A stretch of DNA of 38,323 nucleotides, taken from a virus. The notes beneath the pieces were generated by a model. That model did not search any database, had not been told where the DNA came from, and saw only the letters and a list, made by a program, of their open reading frames with translations. This document shows positions 29,767 through 37,219 of this stretch, piece by piece (position 1 is the stretch's first letter; every line of letters begins with the position of its first letter). The stretch covers positions 1-38,323 of the IMG/VR virus record IMGVR_UViG_3300036770_003868, one strand, 5' to 3'. A program made the translations under genes and the position numbers.

Positions 29767-30291
29767 TTACGCGGGCCTCCACCAGCAAGTTACCTTGCCC
29801 TTTAGAAGCGCTCCGGTGTCTCCCGAAGCGGCCCAGCCGTCCGCAACGTTCAGGTAAATTGAATGGCTGTCCACAACGTCAATGTGTTGCGTCGTGACAA
29901 CAATTTTATCCGTGGCCGTGCCATTGCAATCTGCTGCGGTCTGACCCGTTAGCAGGTTTTCAAACGCCGCCGTGCCGCCAAGAACCGCAACCGCGCCGCT
30001 GGCGATCGTTGTACCGACGCCCACATCAGGCGTGTCCGCCGTGATGTTGCCTTCCGTCTGCTTGATCGAAACGCTCATATGCGTTCCGAAGATATTGATC
30101 GCCCCCGCGGGAAGCGTGAGGATCAGTTTTCCAACGGCTAGGTTCGCGCCGCCAGCAATAGCCGGAAGCGTCGTGTCGATCGTGATTTCTGTTTTGTATC
30201 CCTCCGGCGTGCCGGTGGTGTAGGTTTGACAATAGGACGGGCAACCAACCCCTGCTTGAGCGTCCCGAGGCATTACGTTTTGACGAGCCAT
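29767..30291 (-). CDS. Putative structural protein, beta-rich, 174 aa
   Basis: The sequence is rich in Thr, Gly and Ala with alternating hydrophobic residues (GGANLAVGKLILTLPAGAIN, IFGTHMSVSIKQTEGNIT), as in beta-sandwich capsid decoration or fibre proteins. The end is KVTCWWRPA. It lies upstream of the terminase genes with two other beta-rich genes. Minor capsid or decoration protein is the best guess. Confidence 0.65.
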   Translation of the reverse strand: MARQNVMPRDAQAGVGCPSYCQTYTTGTPEGYKTEITIDTTLPAIAGGANLAVGKLILTLPAGAINIFGTHMSVSIKQTEGNITADTPDVGVGTTIASGAVAVLGGTAAFENLLTGQTAADCNGTATDKIVVTTQHIDVVDSHSIYLNVADGWAASGDTGALLKGKVTCWWRPA

Positions 30292-30306
30292 GTGTGCTTA
30301 CTCCGA

Positions 30307-30891
30307 TCAGGTCACGGTGGCGGAGAACGGTGTTGCTTCGGTTCCGCTAGTGGTCGTAATCCCGGTTACGAACCATTTGTCGGTCGCAAAGTCGATCAGC
30401 TCGATATAGTCGCCCACGGCCTGGCCGCCGGTGGTCGTGCCGTTGAGCGTGATTGTGTCACTATCAACCGCAGTCGGCCAAGGCTGGGCCAAATCCGGCG
30501 TGTCGCCCGTGCTGTTCGTGATGATGTTGCCATACATCACATCGTTGCCCGTCACCTTGATCAGGTGGTTAGACGTGTTGACCGCACCAACCAGGAACAG
30601 AAACCGCGTTCCCGAGCCGGTTGCGGCCGGGAGTGTCTGCGTGTACGCCGAGCCCGTGCCGTTCAACACAAGCACGCGATCGCCATGAGTGGCGGCGGTC
30701 AGCGAGGTTGAGCCGGTCAGCGACACGATGCGGGCCGCAACGGCTGCATTGCGAAGGCCAATCTCAAATTCGGCCAGCGTCATTTTCTTTGAGCCGCTGG
30801 TTCCGGCTGAAACGTCCACCACTGGGACAAGGTCGCTTGTGGTGCTGTCTGCACCCGTAAGCGAGGTTAAAGCACTGATTTTCGTTCCCAT
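30307..30891 (-). CDS. Putative structural protein (fibre/head-fibre-like), 194 aa
   Basis: The N-terminus KISALTSLTGADSTTSDLVP, followed by VVDVSAGTSGSKKMTLAEF, is a motif I know from N-terminal parts of phage tail or head fibres. The remainder is a Thr/Gly-rich beta domain (GTRFLFLVGAVNTSNHLIKV) of the kind that trimerises. The gene starts one base before the upstream stop. It could be a head fibre or a small tail spike. Confidence 0.7.
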   Translation of the reverse strand: MGTKISALTSLTGADSTTSDLVPVVDVSAGTSGSKKMTLAEFEIGLRNAAVAARIVSLTGSTSLTAATHGDRVLVLNGTGSAYTQTLPAATGSGTRFLFLVGAVNTSNHLIKVTGNDVMYGNIITNSTGDTPDLAQPWPTAVDSDTITLNGTTTGGQAVGDYIELIDFATDKWFVTGITTTSGTEATPFSATVT

Positions 30892-31278
30892 TTACGCCGC
30901 AAGCTCCTGATTGAGATAATCACCGTTTTCAAGGATCACATCTTCCGGATCGGCTGTTTCAAGCTCGATCGAGAAGGCGCCGAGCGTGCTCGACACTTCG
31001 TCCGCGATGATGTCGCCTAGTACGTAGGCTGTCACATCCCCGCTGTCTTTTGTCCCAAGGTTCAACCGGAACCGGCTGGGCGCGGTGAAATCTGTCGCAA
31101 GTGATTTATGGGTGGAGCCCGCCGCCGTGACCGCGCTTCCGAGCGTTGTCCACGTTCCGGCCAGATCCCGCTCAATCGTAAGGGAATTAGTCCCGGTCAT
31201 TGAAAGGACCAGGTCAAAGTCATCCAGCGCGAAGAAAGGTTGGGACGTTCCCGTGGCGGTGAAAACAACTTTCAGCAT
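30892..31278 (-). CDS. Putative structural protein, beta-rich, 128 aa
   Basis: The protein resembles a small beta-sandwich: VVFTATGTSQPFFALDDFDL, then SLTIERDLAGTWTTLGSAVT. The C-terminus is acidic (ELETADPEDVILENGDYL). No family assigned. It adjoins the fibre-like gene at 30891 and is preceded by a 55-bp gap (31279-31333) with no visible gene. Confidence 0.62.
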   Translation of the reverse strand: MLKVVFTATGTSQPFFALDDFDLVLSMTGTNSLTIERDLAGTWTTLGSAVTAAGSTHKSLATDFTAPSRFRLNLGTKDSGDVTAYVLGDIIADEVSSTLGAFSIELETADPEDVILENGDYLNQELAA

Positions 31279-31333
31279 GGCTCACCCCTTCGTTGCGCGC
31301 GATGATTAACGCGACCTTTACTCTCTGTCTAGG

Positions 31334-31543
31334 TCAATCCACGTCCACGCTGGACGGGCAAAACGTGTTGAACACCATCCAGAATGTTTGACCGTTGGCC
31401 ATGTATTGGCAATTCCAGGCCATGCGATAGGTCACGGTTTGCACCATTTCATACCGCCCGGTCCACATTGCCCTGACGGACGCTTCCGCCACGCTTGCCG
31501 CTGCCGCGCTCATGATTACCGTTGCGATCAGGATCTTTTTCAT
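31334..31543 (-). CDS. Small exported protein, 69 aa
   Basis: The protein starts with a classical signal peptide (MKKILIATVIMSAAAASVAEA), with likely cleavage after AEA. The mature part has about 48 residues with two cysteines (NCQYM and TFCPSS), which could form a disulfide in the periplasm. Its stop is just upstream of the structural genes. Small secreted proteins of this kind may alter the host surface; function unknown. Confidence 0.68.
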   Translation of the reverse strand: MKKILIATVIMSAAAASVAEASVRAMWTGRYEMVQTVTYRMAWNCQYMANGQTFWMVFNTFCPSSVDVD

Positions 31544-31803
31544 TTCCGCCTGCTCTTAGTTCCCTCGCAAGCCCATTCCTTTCGAGACAGACGAAGCGGG
31601 CTGTTGGGGTTTGCCGCGGCCTTTGGAAAATCCCGCATCTGGCCTGCCGATCGGGCGCAGTAAGCATCACCCTTTGACGTTCCCGGTTTAACACGCGGCC
31701 CGCCATCCTTGGCCGGTCCGGCCTGGCCGTAAGAGACTTTCTTGCCGCTTGAGGTAATTTTGACCTTGGCCTTGCCCTCTGCGGGCGTTTTCCGGTCCGG
31801 CAT
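31540..31803 (-). CDS. Small basic phage protein, DUF6321-like, 87 aa
   Basis: From ATG 31803 (MPDRKTPAEGK) the sequence contains KGDAYCARSAGQMRDFPKAA then NPNSPLRLSRKEWACEG, the signature of a family of short phage proteins (DUF6321 as I know it). A longer frame to 31905 would overlap the upstream gene. Two Cys and many basic residues might bind metal or nucleic acid. Overlaps the exported protein gene by 4 nt. Confidence 0.78.
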   Translation of the reverse strand: MPDRKTPAEGKAKVKITSSGKKVSYGQAGPAKDGGPRVKPGTSKGDAYCARSAGQMRDFPKAAANPNSPLRLSRKEWACEGTKSRRK

Positions 31804-31804
31804 G

Positions 31805-31972
31805 TTATTTCCCCTTCTTTTTTGGGGCTTTAGCCGTCTTGGCGCTTTCCCGGAACGCGGTTGCCGTAGGGGCGCCCTTTGTTCCCGGCGTCCGCATCTT
31901 TTCACCTGAGCCTGCCGCTATGCGCTCGCGCTTCGCGTGAATGTTTGCATACAGTCCTGGTTTGCTTGCCAT
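31805..31972 (-). CDS. Small basic phage protein, 55 aa
   Basis: ATG 31972 (MASKPGLYANIHAKRERIAA) with GSGEKMRTPGTKGAPTATAF. This is another widely seen short basic phage family, usually found beside the DUF6321-like protein, as here (1 bp apart). The lysine-rich tail (KAPKKKGK) suggests nucleic-acid contact or packaging inside the virion. Function unknown. Confidence 0.75.
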   Translation of the reverse strand: MASKPGLYANIHAKRERIAAGSGEKMRTPGTKGAPTATAFRESAKTAKAPKKKGK

Positions 31973-31973
31973 G

Positions 31974-32384
31974 TTACTCCCCCAGCTCAATCACCCACGG
32001 GCGCGGGATTTCCGCTTCATGGTAATCGTGTCCAATCCACAAATCAATCACGACTTGTTTTTGATCTTCAAGCAGGATCGCCACGCATCGCGGCCAGGTG
32101 CGGGTCGGCTTGTAATTGCCCCGAAATGCGGCCGTCCACATCTCTGCGACGGCATGGCGCGCAGCCTCCTCAATCAGGTGCTGAGCGTGGCGGCGCTTTG
32201 TTTTTCCCAGGTCCAATTCTTTAATGGTTTCCGTGACATGCGCCACGATCGCCAGGATGAACTCATCATCGATCATATGGGGGTAGAAAAGGGCTTGGGA
32301 TACGCGAGGGCCTGCTGCGAACAGGAGGCCAAGGAACGCAAACGCTACGACGCACGCAACTGGAATGAGGATATAGTCTGGCAT
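31974..32384 (-). CDS. Membrane-anchored hypothetical protein, 136 aa
   Basis: The N-terminus is a single membrane helix (YILIPVACVVAFAFLGLLFA). A soluble helical domain follows (TIKELDLGKTKRRHAQHLIE), then WIGHDYHEAEIPRPWVIELG. No family recognised. A GGAG site lies 8 nt upstream of ATG 32384. It is the first gene after the double hairpin and so the likely first gene of the late operon. Confidence 0.65.
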   Translation of the reverse strand: MPDYILIPVACVVAFAFLGLLFAAGPRVSQALFYPHMIDDEFILAIVAHVTETIKELDLGKTKRRHAQHLIEEAARHAVAEMWTAAFRGNYKPTRTWPRCVAILLEDQKQVVIDLWIGHDYHEAEIPRPWVIELGE

Positions 32385-32405
32385 GGTCCGGGCTCCGAAA
32401 AGGAA

Positions 32406-32483
32406 GCGGCCTCCCCGGGAAGCTAGGGAGGCCGCGAGCCCGCGTCGGCATAGCAGGTTGGGGGGGCTATGGGCCGACGCGGG
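32406..32483 (-). terminator. Double hairpin, probable terminator of the leftward early genes
   Basis: Two strong hairpins stand side by side in a gene-free gap. 32439-32483: CCCGCGTCGGC pairs with GCCGACGCGGG, extended by ATAGC/GCTAT after a 2-nt bulge. 32406-32435: GCGGCCTCCC pairs with GGGAGGCCGC. Read leftward, the second is followed by the T-rich TTCCTTTTC. There is no clean T-run, so it may instead be an attenuator or processing site between early and late genes. Confidence 0.6.
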
Positions 32484-32509
32484 ATGTCTAAGTTATAGCC
32501 TCGGAAACG

Positions 32510-32887
32510 TCAAGAATTGGTTTCCATGGCAACGATTTTCTGGCTGGTCCAATAGCCATTCCAGCCGACCGCCGCATCCTTGACGATCTCGTCCACCGCC
32601 TCGTTTACCTGCTCGATCGCCTGCACAATAGGATCTTGCTGGGGCTCTGAGGGGGTCTCTGTGAGCGCGGCGGGCTCGTCCGCTACGTGGGTAGCCTCCG
32701 GTGCTGCAATCACTTCTGCGATCATGCTAGCGCCTTCCAGCGCTCTTACGGCGCTTTCCAGTTCCCAAATCGCGCAATTGGCCTCCCCGAGTTGCGTTGT
32801 GAGCGCGGCAATGTCCGCGTTCACGCGATCGCGGGCGTGTACCGCCAGGGCGTGGCGTTCGCGCAGTTCGTTCAAAAGGGTCGTCAT
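32510..32887 (-). CDS. Coiled-coil protein, 125 aa
   Basis: The first ~55 residues form a coiled coil (ERHALAVHARDRVNADIAAL, QLGEANCAIWELESAVRALE). An acidic Pro/Glu/Thr-rich linker follows, then VNEAVDEIVKDAAVGWNGYW. A strong AGGAAGG site precedes ATG 32887. It is the last gene before the double hairpin. Family unknown. Confidence 0.68.
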   Translation of the reverse strand: MTTLLNELRERHALAVHARDRVNADIAALTTQLGEANCAIWELESAVRALEGASMIAEVIAAPEATHVADEPAALTETPSEPQQDPIVQAIEQVNEAVDEIVKDAAVGWNGYWTSQKIVAMETNS

Positions 32888-32917
32888 GGTAAAACCTTCC
32901 TGTTTGTGTGGGTTACG

Positions 32918-33316
32918 CTAGTACATCCGCCCGCCAAGGGGGGCGATACGCGGTTGCGCGGGTCCTGAGCGGACGCGCGCCTCGCATTCCGGGCAATAGT
33001 TTTTGCCGACTGGGGTTGCCTGCAAGCATTGACTGGCCTGCCCCTCGATGATCCGCCAGTATTGGCAAGTTGTGTTCCGCGCAGGCTTGCGCGCCCATGA
33101 GGCCACAACCTGGTGGCGGACATGCGCAACATAGGTTTTTTCCGAGCCGGGGATCCCGACCTTGCGCTTCTCCTGCGCCAGACACGAGCTCACATATTTG
33201 GCCTCGCACCCGACATTTTTGGCGATTTGCCAAACCGGCAAATAGGGGTCCGCCTCGTGCTGCGCTATGATCAGGGCTTTGACGCTTGGCCGCCCGTAAC
33301 CGCTCTCACCGCTCAT
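32918..33316 (-). CDS. Putative DNA-binding protein with HTH and Cys-rich end, 132 aa
   Basis: ATG 33316 (MSGESGYG) overlaps the RusA stop (ATGA); the frame to 33397 lies inside RusA. Residues about 20-60 (PVWQIAKNVGCEAKYVSSCL) look like a helix-turn-helix. The C-terminus has CQYWRIIEGQASQCLQATP and NYCPECEARV, a possible zinc site. It may be a transcription regulator acting on late genes; I cannot place it in a family. Confidence 0.6.
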   Translation of the reverse strand: MSGESGYGRPSVKALIIAQHEADPYLPVWQIAKNVGCEAKYVSSCLAQEKRKVGIPGSEKTYVAHVRHQVVASWARKPARNTTCQYWRIIEGQASQCLQATPVGKNYCPECEARVRSGPAQPRIAPLGGRMY

Positions 33317-33747
33317 TCGATCGTGCTCCCCTGAATTGTCACTTGCACCCGCCCCTTGGCGATCTTGCCCGACCAGTAGGCGGAAACGCCTACACAATTT
33401 TTGTCGTCGTCCGTGATCTGGCCTGCGAGCAGGTCCAGGATCGGCTTGATCCGGTTGTCGATGTCTGAGGTTGCCGTGGGCCGCCCGGCCAGGATCTGCA
33501 CCCGGTAAGGCCCGGATATCCGGCCCGGCCTCTGAGCCATCATTTCCACGAGCGAGCGGGCGCGCCAGCGCATGTAGGCCTGGGATTTTACCCGCCCGCC
33601 TCGGACGTTATTCAGGAACAGATTGTTCACGCTCGGGCAAAGATCCAGCTCCAAAACCACCGGAGCGCTAGCCTCCGCCTCGGGCACGTAATCCGGGATT
33701 GCGTAATCCCCGAGCCCCGCGCGGCCCAATTTCGGTTTATCCGTCAA
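33313..33747 (-). CDS. rusA: RusA-like Holliday junction resolvase
   Basis: 144 residues. SVNNLFLNNVRGGRVKSQAY is the RusA N-terminal motif, and TSDIDNRIKPILDLLAGQIT with DDDKNCVG carries the conserved aspartates of the catalytic centre. The family cuts four-way junctions, needed to resolve recombination and replication intermediates before packaging. It overlaps neighbours by 4 nt on both sides, within a replication operon. Confidence 0.87.
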   Translation of the reverse strand: MTDKPKLGRAGLGDYAIPDYVPEAEASAPVVLELDLCPSVNNLFLNNVRGGRVKSQAYMRWRARSLVEMMAQRPGRISGPYRVQILAGRPTATSDIDNRIKPILDLLAGQITDDDKNCVGVSAYWSGKIAKGRVQVTIQGSTIE

Positions 33748-34031
33748 GACAGCTCCTCCAGTTTGGCCGCGATGAACTTACGCGCCCGGGTTTTTTCTTC
33801 GAGGACGTCGACGACTTCCGTCCACGCCGGGAACCAACCTTTGCGCCATTGGGTTAACGTTTCGAAAACGACATCGCCGGGGAACTCCCGCAGACGGCGT
33901 GTCCACATCTCGGCCATGAGCGTAAACTCATCGCTCCCCCGGTTCTGATGGTTCGTGTCCAGCGCCAGGAGCGTAACCCACCGCTCAATCTGTTTCGCCG
34001 GGGCTGGGGCCAACGCCCCCCTCATAGCCAT
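33744..34031 (-). CDS. Putative helicase-loader-like replication protein, 95 aa
   Basis: I chose ATG 34031 (MAMRGALAPA), which has GAGG upstream and starts just after the DUF1376 stop at 34039. Longer versions (ATG 34103 or 34361) would overlap that gene by 65 or 323 nt. The sequence PGDVVFETLTQWRKGWFPAW then TEVVDVLEEKTRARKFIA follows the pattern of small phage proteins that come after DUF1376 replication proteins and are thought to act in helicase loading. No P-loop, so not a DnaC ATPase. Confidence 0.6.
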   Translation of the reverse strand: MAMRGALAPAPAKQIERWVTLLALDTNHQNRGSDEFTLMAEMWTRRLREFPGDVVFETLTQWRKGWFPAWTEVVDVLEEKTRARKFIAAKLEELS

Positions 34032-34038
34032 CTTTGCC

Positions 34039-34995
34039 TCACCAATCCGTGAGTTTTCTAAGAGGGACAACTTCGCCCCCACCACCTCGTCCTTCCACGT
34101 CATCGAACCAGTCGTCGGATCCGTTGGAAACCGGGTTACGGATTTCACGCTCGCGTGCACGCCGCAAAAAAGCAGCTGCGAGAGAAGGTTTTTCGTATTG
34201 GCCGCCACCCCCGCCTCCACCAGCTCGCGGGGCATGTCGGGCCCGGATGATGCCTGGAGCGCCATTGCGGATCCAGTTCCGCCAGGTTGATTGCCAGTTG
34301 AGCTTTGATCCTCGGGCCCCTGGCTGTGAATGCCAGTGATCGCGGAACTTATCGGCTTCATGGCGGATTTCCTCCTCGGTCAAATAGTCCCCATTCGGTG
34401 TGCGGTATTGGTAAGCCTCGGACGCCCAGTCAGTGGGCAGGGTCCAGTCCTCGGGGAGGCGTGTCCCGCGATTGGAAGAAACCTTCTTTTTGGAACAACC
34501 TTTAGGTTGTTCTTTTTCTTCTTCTTCTGGATCTGAGAGAAGGCTAGGGATAAGGCTAGGGTATGCTACAGTTTTGCTAGCGTTTTGCTGATGGCAAACG
34601 TCTAGCAAAGGGTCTAGCAAAATTGTAGCTTTGCTAGCCTCCTCGGACAATGATTTCAAGGCTTTAGCTTTTCCGCCCTTCGATCCAGCGGCTGCGCGCT
34701 CGTTTCTTTTGTCGTTTGCGCGCTTAAATTCCGACACGAGACGCGGGCTAATCCAGTAGCTATGCTGGAGAACAAAAAACTCTTGCAAGATGGGAATGAC
34801 GGTTCGCGTCATCGTCTCCGCATCGACGCGCATCATGCGCCGGATCCAGGCCTTGTCATCGGGTATGCGACACCCCGGCGTTTTCCATGCCAGGCGGAGA
34901 AGACGCATATAAGCGCCGTCTTCCTCAAGGCTGAGGTGCGCCGTTCCGCCCTCATACTTATTTACCCAGAGGGGTAATACCGGAAGCTCGCTCAC
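34039..34995 (-). CDS. DUF1376 replication initiation protein (lambda O-like position), 318 aa
   Basis: The N-terminus LPLWVNKYEGGTAHLSLEED, then GAYMRLLRLAWKTPGCRIPD, is the DUF1376 winged-helix family, which starts phage replication. The middle (about residues 120-175) is a low-complexity, hydrophilic linker encoded by unusually AT-rich DNA with repeated CTAGCAAA motifs. The C-terminal part has DKFRDHWHSQPGARGSKLNW and WRNWIRNGAP, as in O-type proteins, then a Gly-rich stretch of about 7 glycines. It overlaps the HTH gene by 4 nt. Confidence 0.85.
   Translation of the reverse strand: MSELPVLPLWVNKYEGGTAHLSLEEDGAYMRLLRLAWKTPGCRIPDDKAWIRRMMRVDAETMTRTVIPILQEFFVLQHSYWISPRLVSEFKRANDKRNERAAAGSKGGKAKALKSLSEEASKATILLDPLLDVCHQQNASKTVAYPSLIPSLLSDPEEEEKEQPKGCSKKKVSSNRGTRLPEDWTLPTDWASEAYQYRTPNGDYLTEEEIRHEADKFRDHWHSQPGARGSKLNWQSTWRNWIRNGAPGIIRARHAPRAGGGGGGGQYEKPSLAAAFLRRAREREIRNPVSNGSDDWFDDVEGRGGGGEVVPLRKLTDW
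34572..34637. other. Candidate replication origin inside the DUF1376 gene
   Basis: In 66 bp there are four copies of TTTGCTAG or its complement CTAGCAAA (34573-34580, 34602-34609, 34614-34621, 34630-34637), plus near matches (TTTTGCTG 34583-34590, GGCAAACG 34593-34600). The mixed orientation and AT-rich surroundings in a GC-rich gene resemble iterons in lambda O. It encodes only the low-complexity linker of the protein, as in lambda. Confidence 0.6.
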
Positions 34996-35195
34996 TTATG
35001 CACCCCCCAGCTTTCAACTGACACCGCCCGCTTTGTAGCCATCTCAATGAGCTTCTTTGACGGCTCGGACGGGGGGTTGATGCCCCGCCGCCATTTATTC
35101 ACGAGCCGCCGATCTTGACCGATCAAGCGGGCGAACTCAGCCTCGGTGAGGCCGGTTTGTGAGGAGAGCCAAGCGTCGAACAGGTTCTTGTACAT
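34992..35195 (-). CDS. HTH transcriptional regulator, Cro/XRE-like, 67 aa
   Basis: The sequence TEAEFARLIGQDRRLVNKWR then RGINPPSEPSKKLIEMATKR is a small helix-turn-helix domain of the XRE/Cro type; little else is present. An AGAGG site precedes ATG 35195. It is the first leftward gene beside the divergent control region and probably binds the operators there, acting as a Cro-like switch or an early repressor. Confidence 0.78.
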   Translation of the reverse strand: MYKNLFDAWLSSQTGLTEAEFARLIGQDRRLVNKWRRGINPPSEPSKKLIEMATKRAVSVESWGVHK

Positions 35196-35298
35196 GCCGC
35201 CTCTTAACCTTACTAATTTTTCGCGTCAAGCGACATTTATGCTTGCAATGCGTGTCGCTTCGTGAGACTAAGCACAAATCAGTTGGAAAGGGAAGCCA
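35196..35298. promoter_or_regulatory. Divergent early promoter/operator region
   Basis: The 103-bp gap lies between the HTH gene (leftward) and ERF (rightward). It holds a perfect inverted repeat AAGCGACA (35228-35235) and TGTCGCTT (35253-35260), 17 bp apart, a likely operator for the HTH protein. TTGACG on the minus strand (35229-35224) and TTGCAA on the plus strand (35243-35248) could be -35 boxes, but I see no good -10 partners. All genes radiate from here, so this is the early switch. Confidence 0.65.
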
Positions 35299-35877
35299 AT
35301 GACCACCAAACACGAGACACTCTCCGCCGCGCTGGCCGCCGCTCAGGCGGTCATGCCTACGGTTGTGAAAGACCGCGTCGCCAAAATCGGCCCCGGTCGC
35401 GAGTACCGCTATGCGGACCTTGCAACAATCTTGGCCACCGTCCGCCCTGTCCTGGGCGCGCACGGGCTGGCGCTGACCCAACGGACGCAGATCCGGGGCG
35501 ATGCTATCGTCCTGCTGACCGAGCTGCGCCACGCCAGCGGCGAGGTGCTCGACTCAGAGTATCCGGTCGCCGCGATCGGGGCGCGGCATCAGGACATGGG
35601 CGGCGCCCTTACCTACGCCCGCCGATATGCGCTCTGCGGCCTGATTGGCATTGCCGCCGACGAGGATGATGACGGGGCGACGGCCCCTGCCCCTGTGCCG
35701 GTTCGTGAACCTGCGATCTCTGCCGACCAAGCGCTGGAAATCAATGACATGCTGACCGAGTTGGGCGCAAACCGCGCTGCGTTCCTTAAGTGGGCGCAGG
35801 CGGATAGCGTCGAGCAGATCCCGGCCCGTAAATATGAGGCCGTTCGGAACAAGCTGTCAGCCAAGCGGGGGGCATAA
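35299..35877 (+). CDS. erf: ERF-type single-strand annealing protein, 192 aa
   Basis: YRYADLATILATVRPVLGAH, GLALTQRT and DMGGALTYARRYALCGLIGI are the conserved core of the ERF superfamily, followed by an acidic DEDDD stretch and a C-terminal helical region (NRAAFLKWAQADSVEQIPAR). A GGAAAGGGAAG site precedes ATG 35299. The protein anneals complementary single strands in phage recombination and probably works with the exonuclease at 37725. Three pentapeptide-repeat genes are inserted between the pair. The stop overlaps the next ATG (TAATG). Confidence 0.92.
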   Translation: MTTKHETLSAALAAAQAVMPTVVKDRVAKIGPGREYRYADLATILATVRPVLGAHGLALTQRTQIRGDAIVLLTELRHASGEVLDSEYPVAAIGARHQDMGGALTYARRYALCGLIGIAADEDDDGATAPAPVPVREPAISADQALEINDMLTELGANRAAFLKWAQADSVEQIPARKYEAVRNKLSAKRGA

Positions 35878-36521
35878 TGCCGGTTGAAATCAAACACCGT
35901 GATACGGGCGCGGTTCTGCACACCGTCCAGGCCGACACGCTACGCGGGGCGGACCTGAACGGAACGGACCTAGGCGGGGCGGACCTGAGCTGGGCGGACC
36001 TGAGCGGGGCGAACCTGCTTGGGGCAAACCTGGGCGGAACGGACCTGAGCGGGGCAAACCTGAGCGGGGCGGACTTGCGCAGTGCGAATTTAAACCGTGC
36101 CCTTTTGAGCAACGCGGATTTGCGCGGGGCGGACCTGCGCGGGGTAAATTTGCGCGAAGCGTACTTGTACGGGGCAAACTTGTGCAGGGCGGATTTGCGC
36201 GGGGCGGACCTGCGCGGGGTAAATTTGCGCGAAGCGTACTTGTACGGGGCGGACTTGCACCGGGCGGACCTAGGCGGGGCGGTTATTAACGCCGACAAGC
36301 TTGATCGTCTATTGGCCCGCGCTACGCGGGTCAGCGATGGTCACGAGTTTTTCCTCTTCGCGCTCCAAGACGGCCCACCGAAAATCAAAGCCGGATGCCG
36401 TTGGCTGACGATTGACGATTACCGCGCCCATATCGACGCTAATTATTCCGATACGGCCAAGGCGTCGGAAACTTTAGACATTCTAAGATATTTTGAATTG
36501 CGCGGCGCCGGGAGGGCGTGA
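35877..36521 (+). CDS. Pentapeptide-repeat protein 1, 214 aa
   Basis: A short N-terminal part (MPVEIKHRDTGAVLHTVQAD) is followed by about 23 tandem pentapeptides of the A(D/N)LXX type, which fold into a right-handed four-sided beta helix. A 75-residue C-terminal domain follows (RATRVSDGHEFFLFALQDG, then AGCRWLTIDDYRAHI), shared with the two genes downstream. Known: some pentapeptide proteins (Qnr, MfpA) mimic DNA and bind gyrase. Here the gene lies between ERF and exonuclease, so a role in recombination or topology is plausible but unproven. Overlaps on both sides suggest coupled translation. Confidence 0.85.
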   Translation: MPVEIKHRDTGAVLHTVQADTLRGADLNGTDLGGADLSWADLSGANLLGANLGGTDLSGANLSGADLRSANLNRALLSNADLRGADLRGVNLREAYLYGANLCRADLRGADLRGVNLREAYLYGADLHRADLGGAVINADKLDRLLARATRVSDGHEFFLFALQDGPPKIKAGCRWLTIDDYRAHIDANYSDTAKASETLDILRYFELRGAGRA

Positions 36522-37219
36522 TGCCAATTAAAATCAAACACCGTTTCACGGGCGCGGTCTTGCACACCGTCCAAGCCGACACGCTACTTAGAGCAAACTT
36601 GAGCGGGGCGAACCTGTACGGGGCGGACCTGCTCGGGGCGGACCTGCGCGGAGCGAACCTGTACGGGGCGGACCTGAGCTGGGCGGACCTGGGCGGGGCG
36701 AGCCTGAGCTGGGCAAACCTGAGCGGAGCAAACTTAGGCAGTGCAAACTTAAACCGTGCCCTTTTGAGCAGAGCGCGCTTAGACGGAGTGAAACTAAACG
36801 GATCGAACATGCTCGGGGCGGACCTGAGCAGGGTAAATTTGCGCGAAGCGTACCTGCACGGGGCAAACTTGTGCAGGGCAAACCTGCGCGAAGCGGATTT
36901 GCGCGGGGCGGACCTTGGCGGAGTAAACATAAACGGGGCGGATCTGCACGGGGCGTATCTGAGCGGGGCGGTTATCAACGCTGACAAGCTCGACCGGCTA
37001 TTGGCCCGCGCCACGCGGGTCAGCGATGGTCACGAGTTCTTCCTCTTCGCGCTCCAAGACGGCCCGCCAAAGGTCAAAGCCGGCTGCCGCTGGATGACGA
37101 TTGCCGATTACCGCGCTCACGTCGCCGCTAATTATTCCGATACGGACAAGGCAACGGAAACTTTAGACATTCTGACATATTTTGAATTACGCGGCGCAGG
37201 GGGACGTGATGCCAGTTGA
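36521..37219 (+). CDS. Pentapeptide-repeat protein 2, 232 aa
   Basis: ATG 36521 (MPIKIKHRFTG) overlaps the previous TGA (TGATG); GTG 36518 is one codon upstream. About 26 pentapeptides follow, some irregular (ARLDG VKLNG SNMLG). The C-terminal domain is nearly the same as in copy 1 (VSDGHEFFLFALQDGPPK). The gene arose by tandem duplication and has the longest helix of the three. The next ATG is inside its last codons (11-nt overlap). Confidence 0.85.
   Translation: MPIKIKHRFTGAVLHTVQADTLLRANLSGANLYGADLLGADLRGANLYGADLSWADLGGASLSWANLSGANLGSANLNRALLSRARLDGVKLNGSNMLGADLSRVNLREAYLHGANLCRANLREADLRGADLGGVNINGADLHGAYLSGAVINADKLDRLLARATRVSDGHEFFLFALQDGPPKVKAGCRWMTIADYRAHVAANYSDTDKATETLDILTYFELRGAGGRDAS

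Noticed and set aside
33744-34361. Full-length 205-residue version of the loader-like protein
   Set aside because: Its first 110 codons lie wholly inside the DUF1376 gene in another frame; the ATG at 34031 with a ribosome site is more economical.
36439-37014. Minus-strand frames opposite the pentapeptide genes
   Set aside because: They are mirror images of the 15-bp repeats (RSAP/FAP patterns) and oppose the operon.
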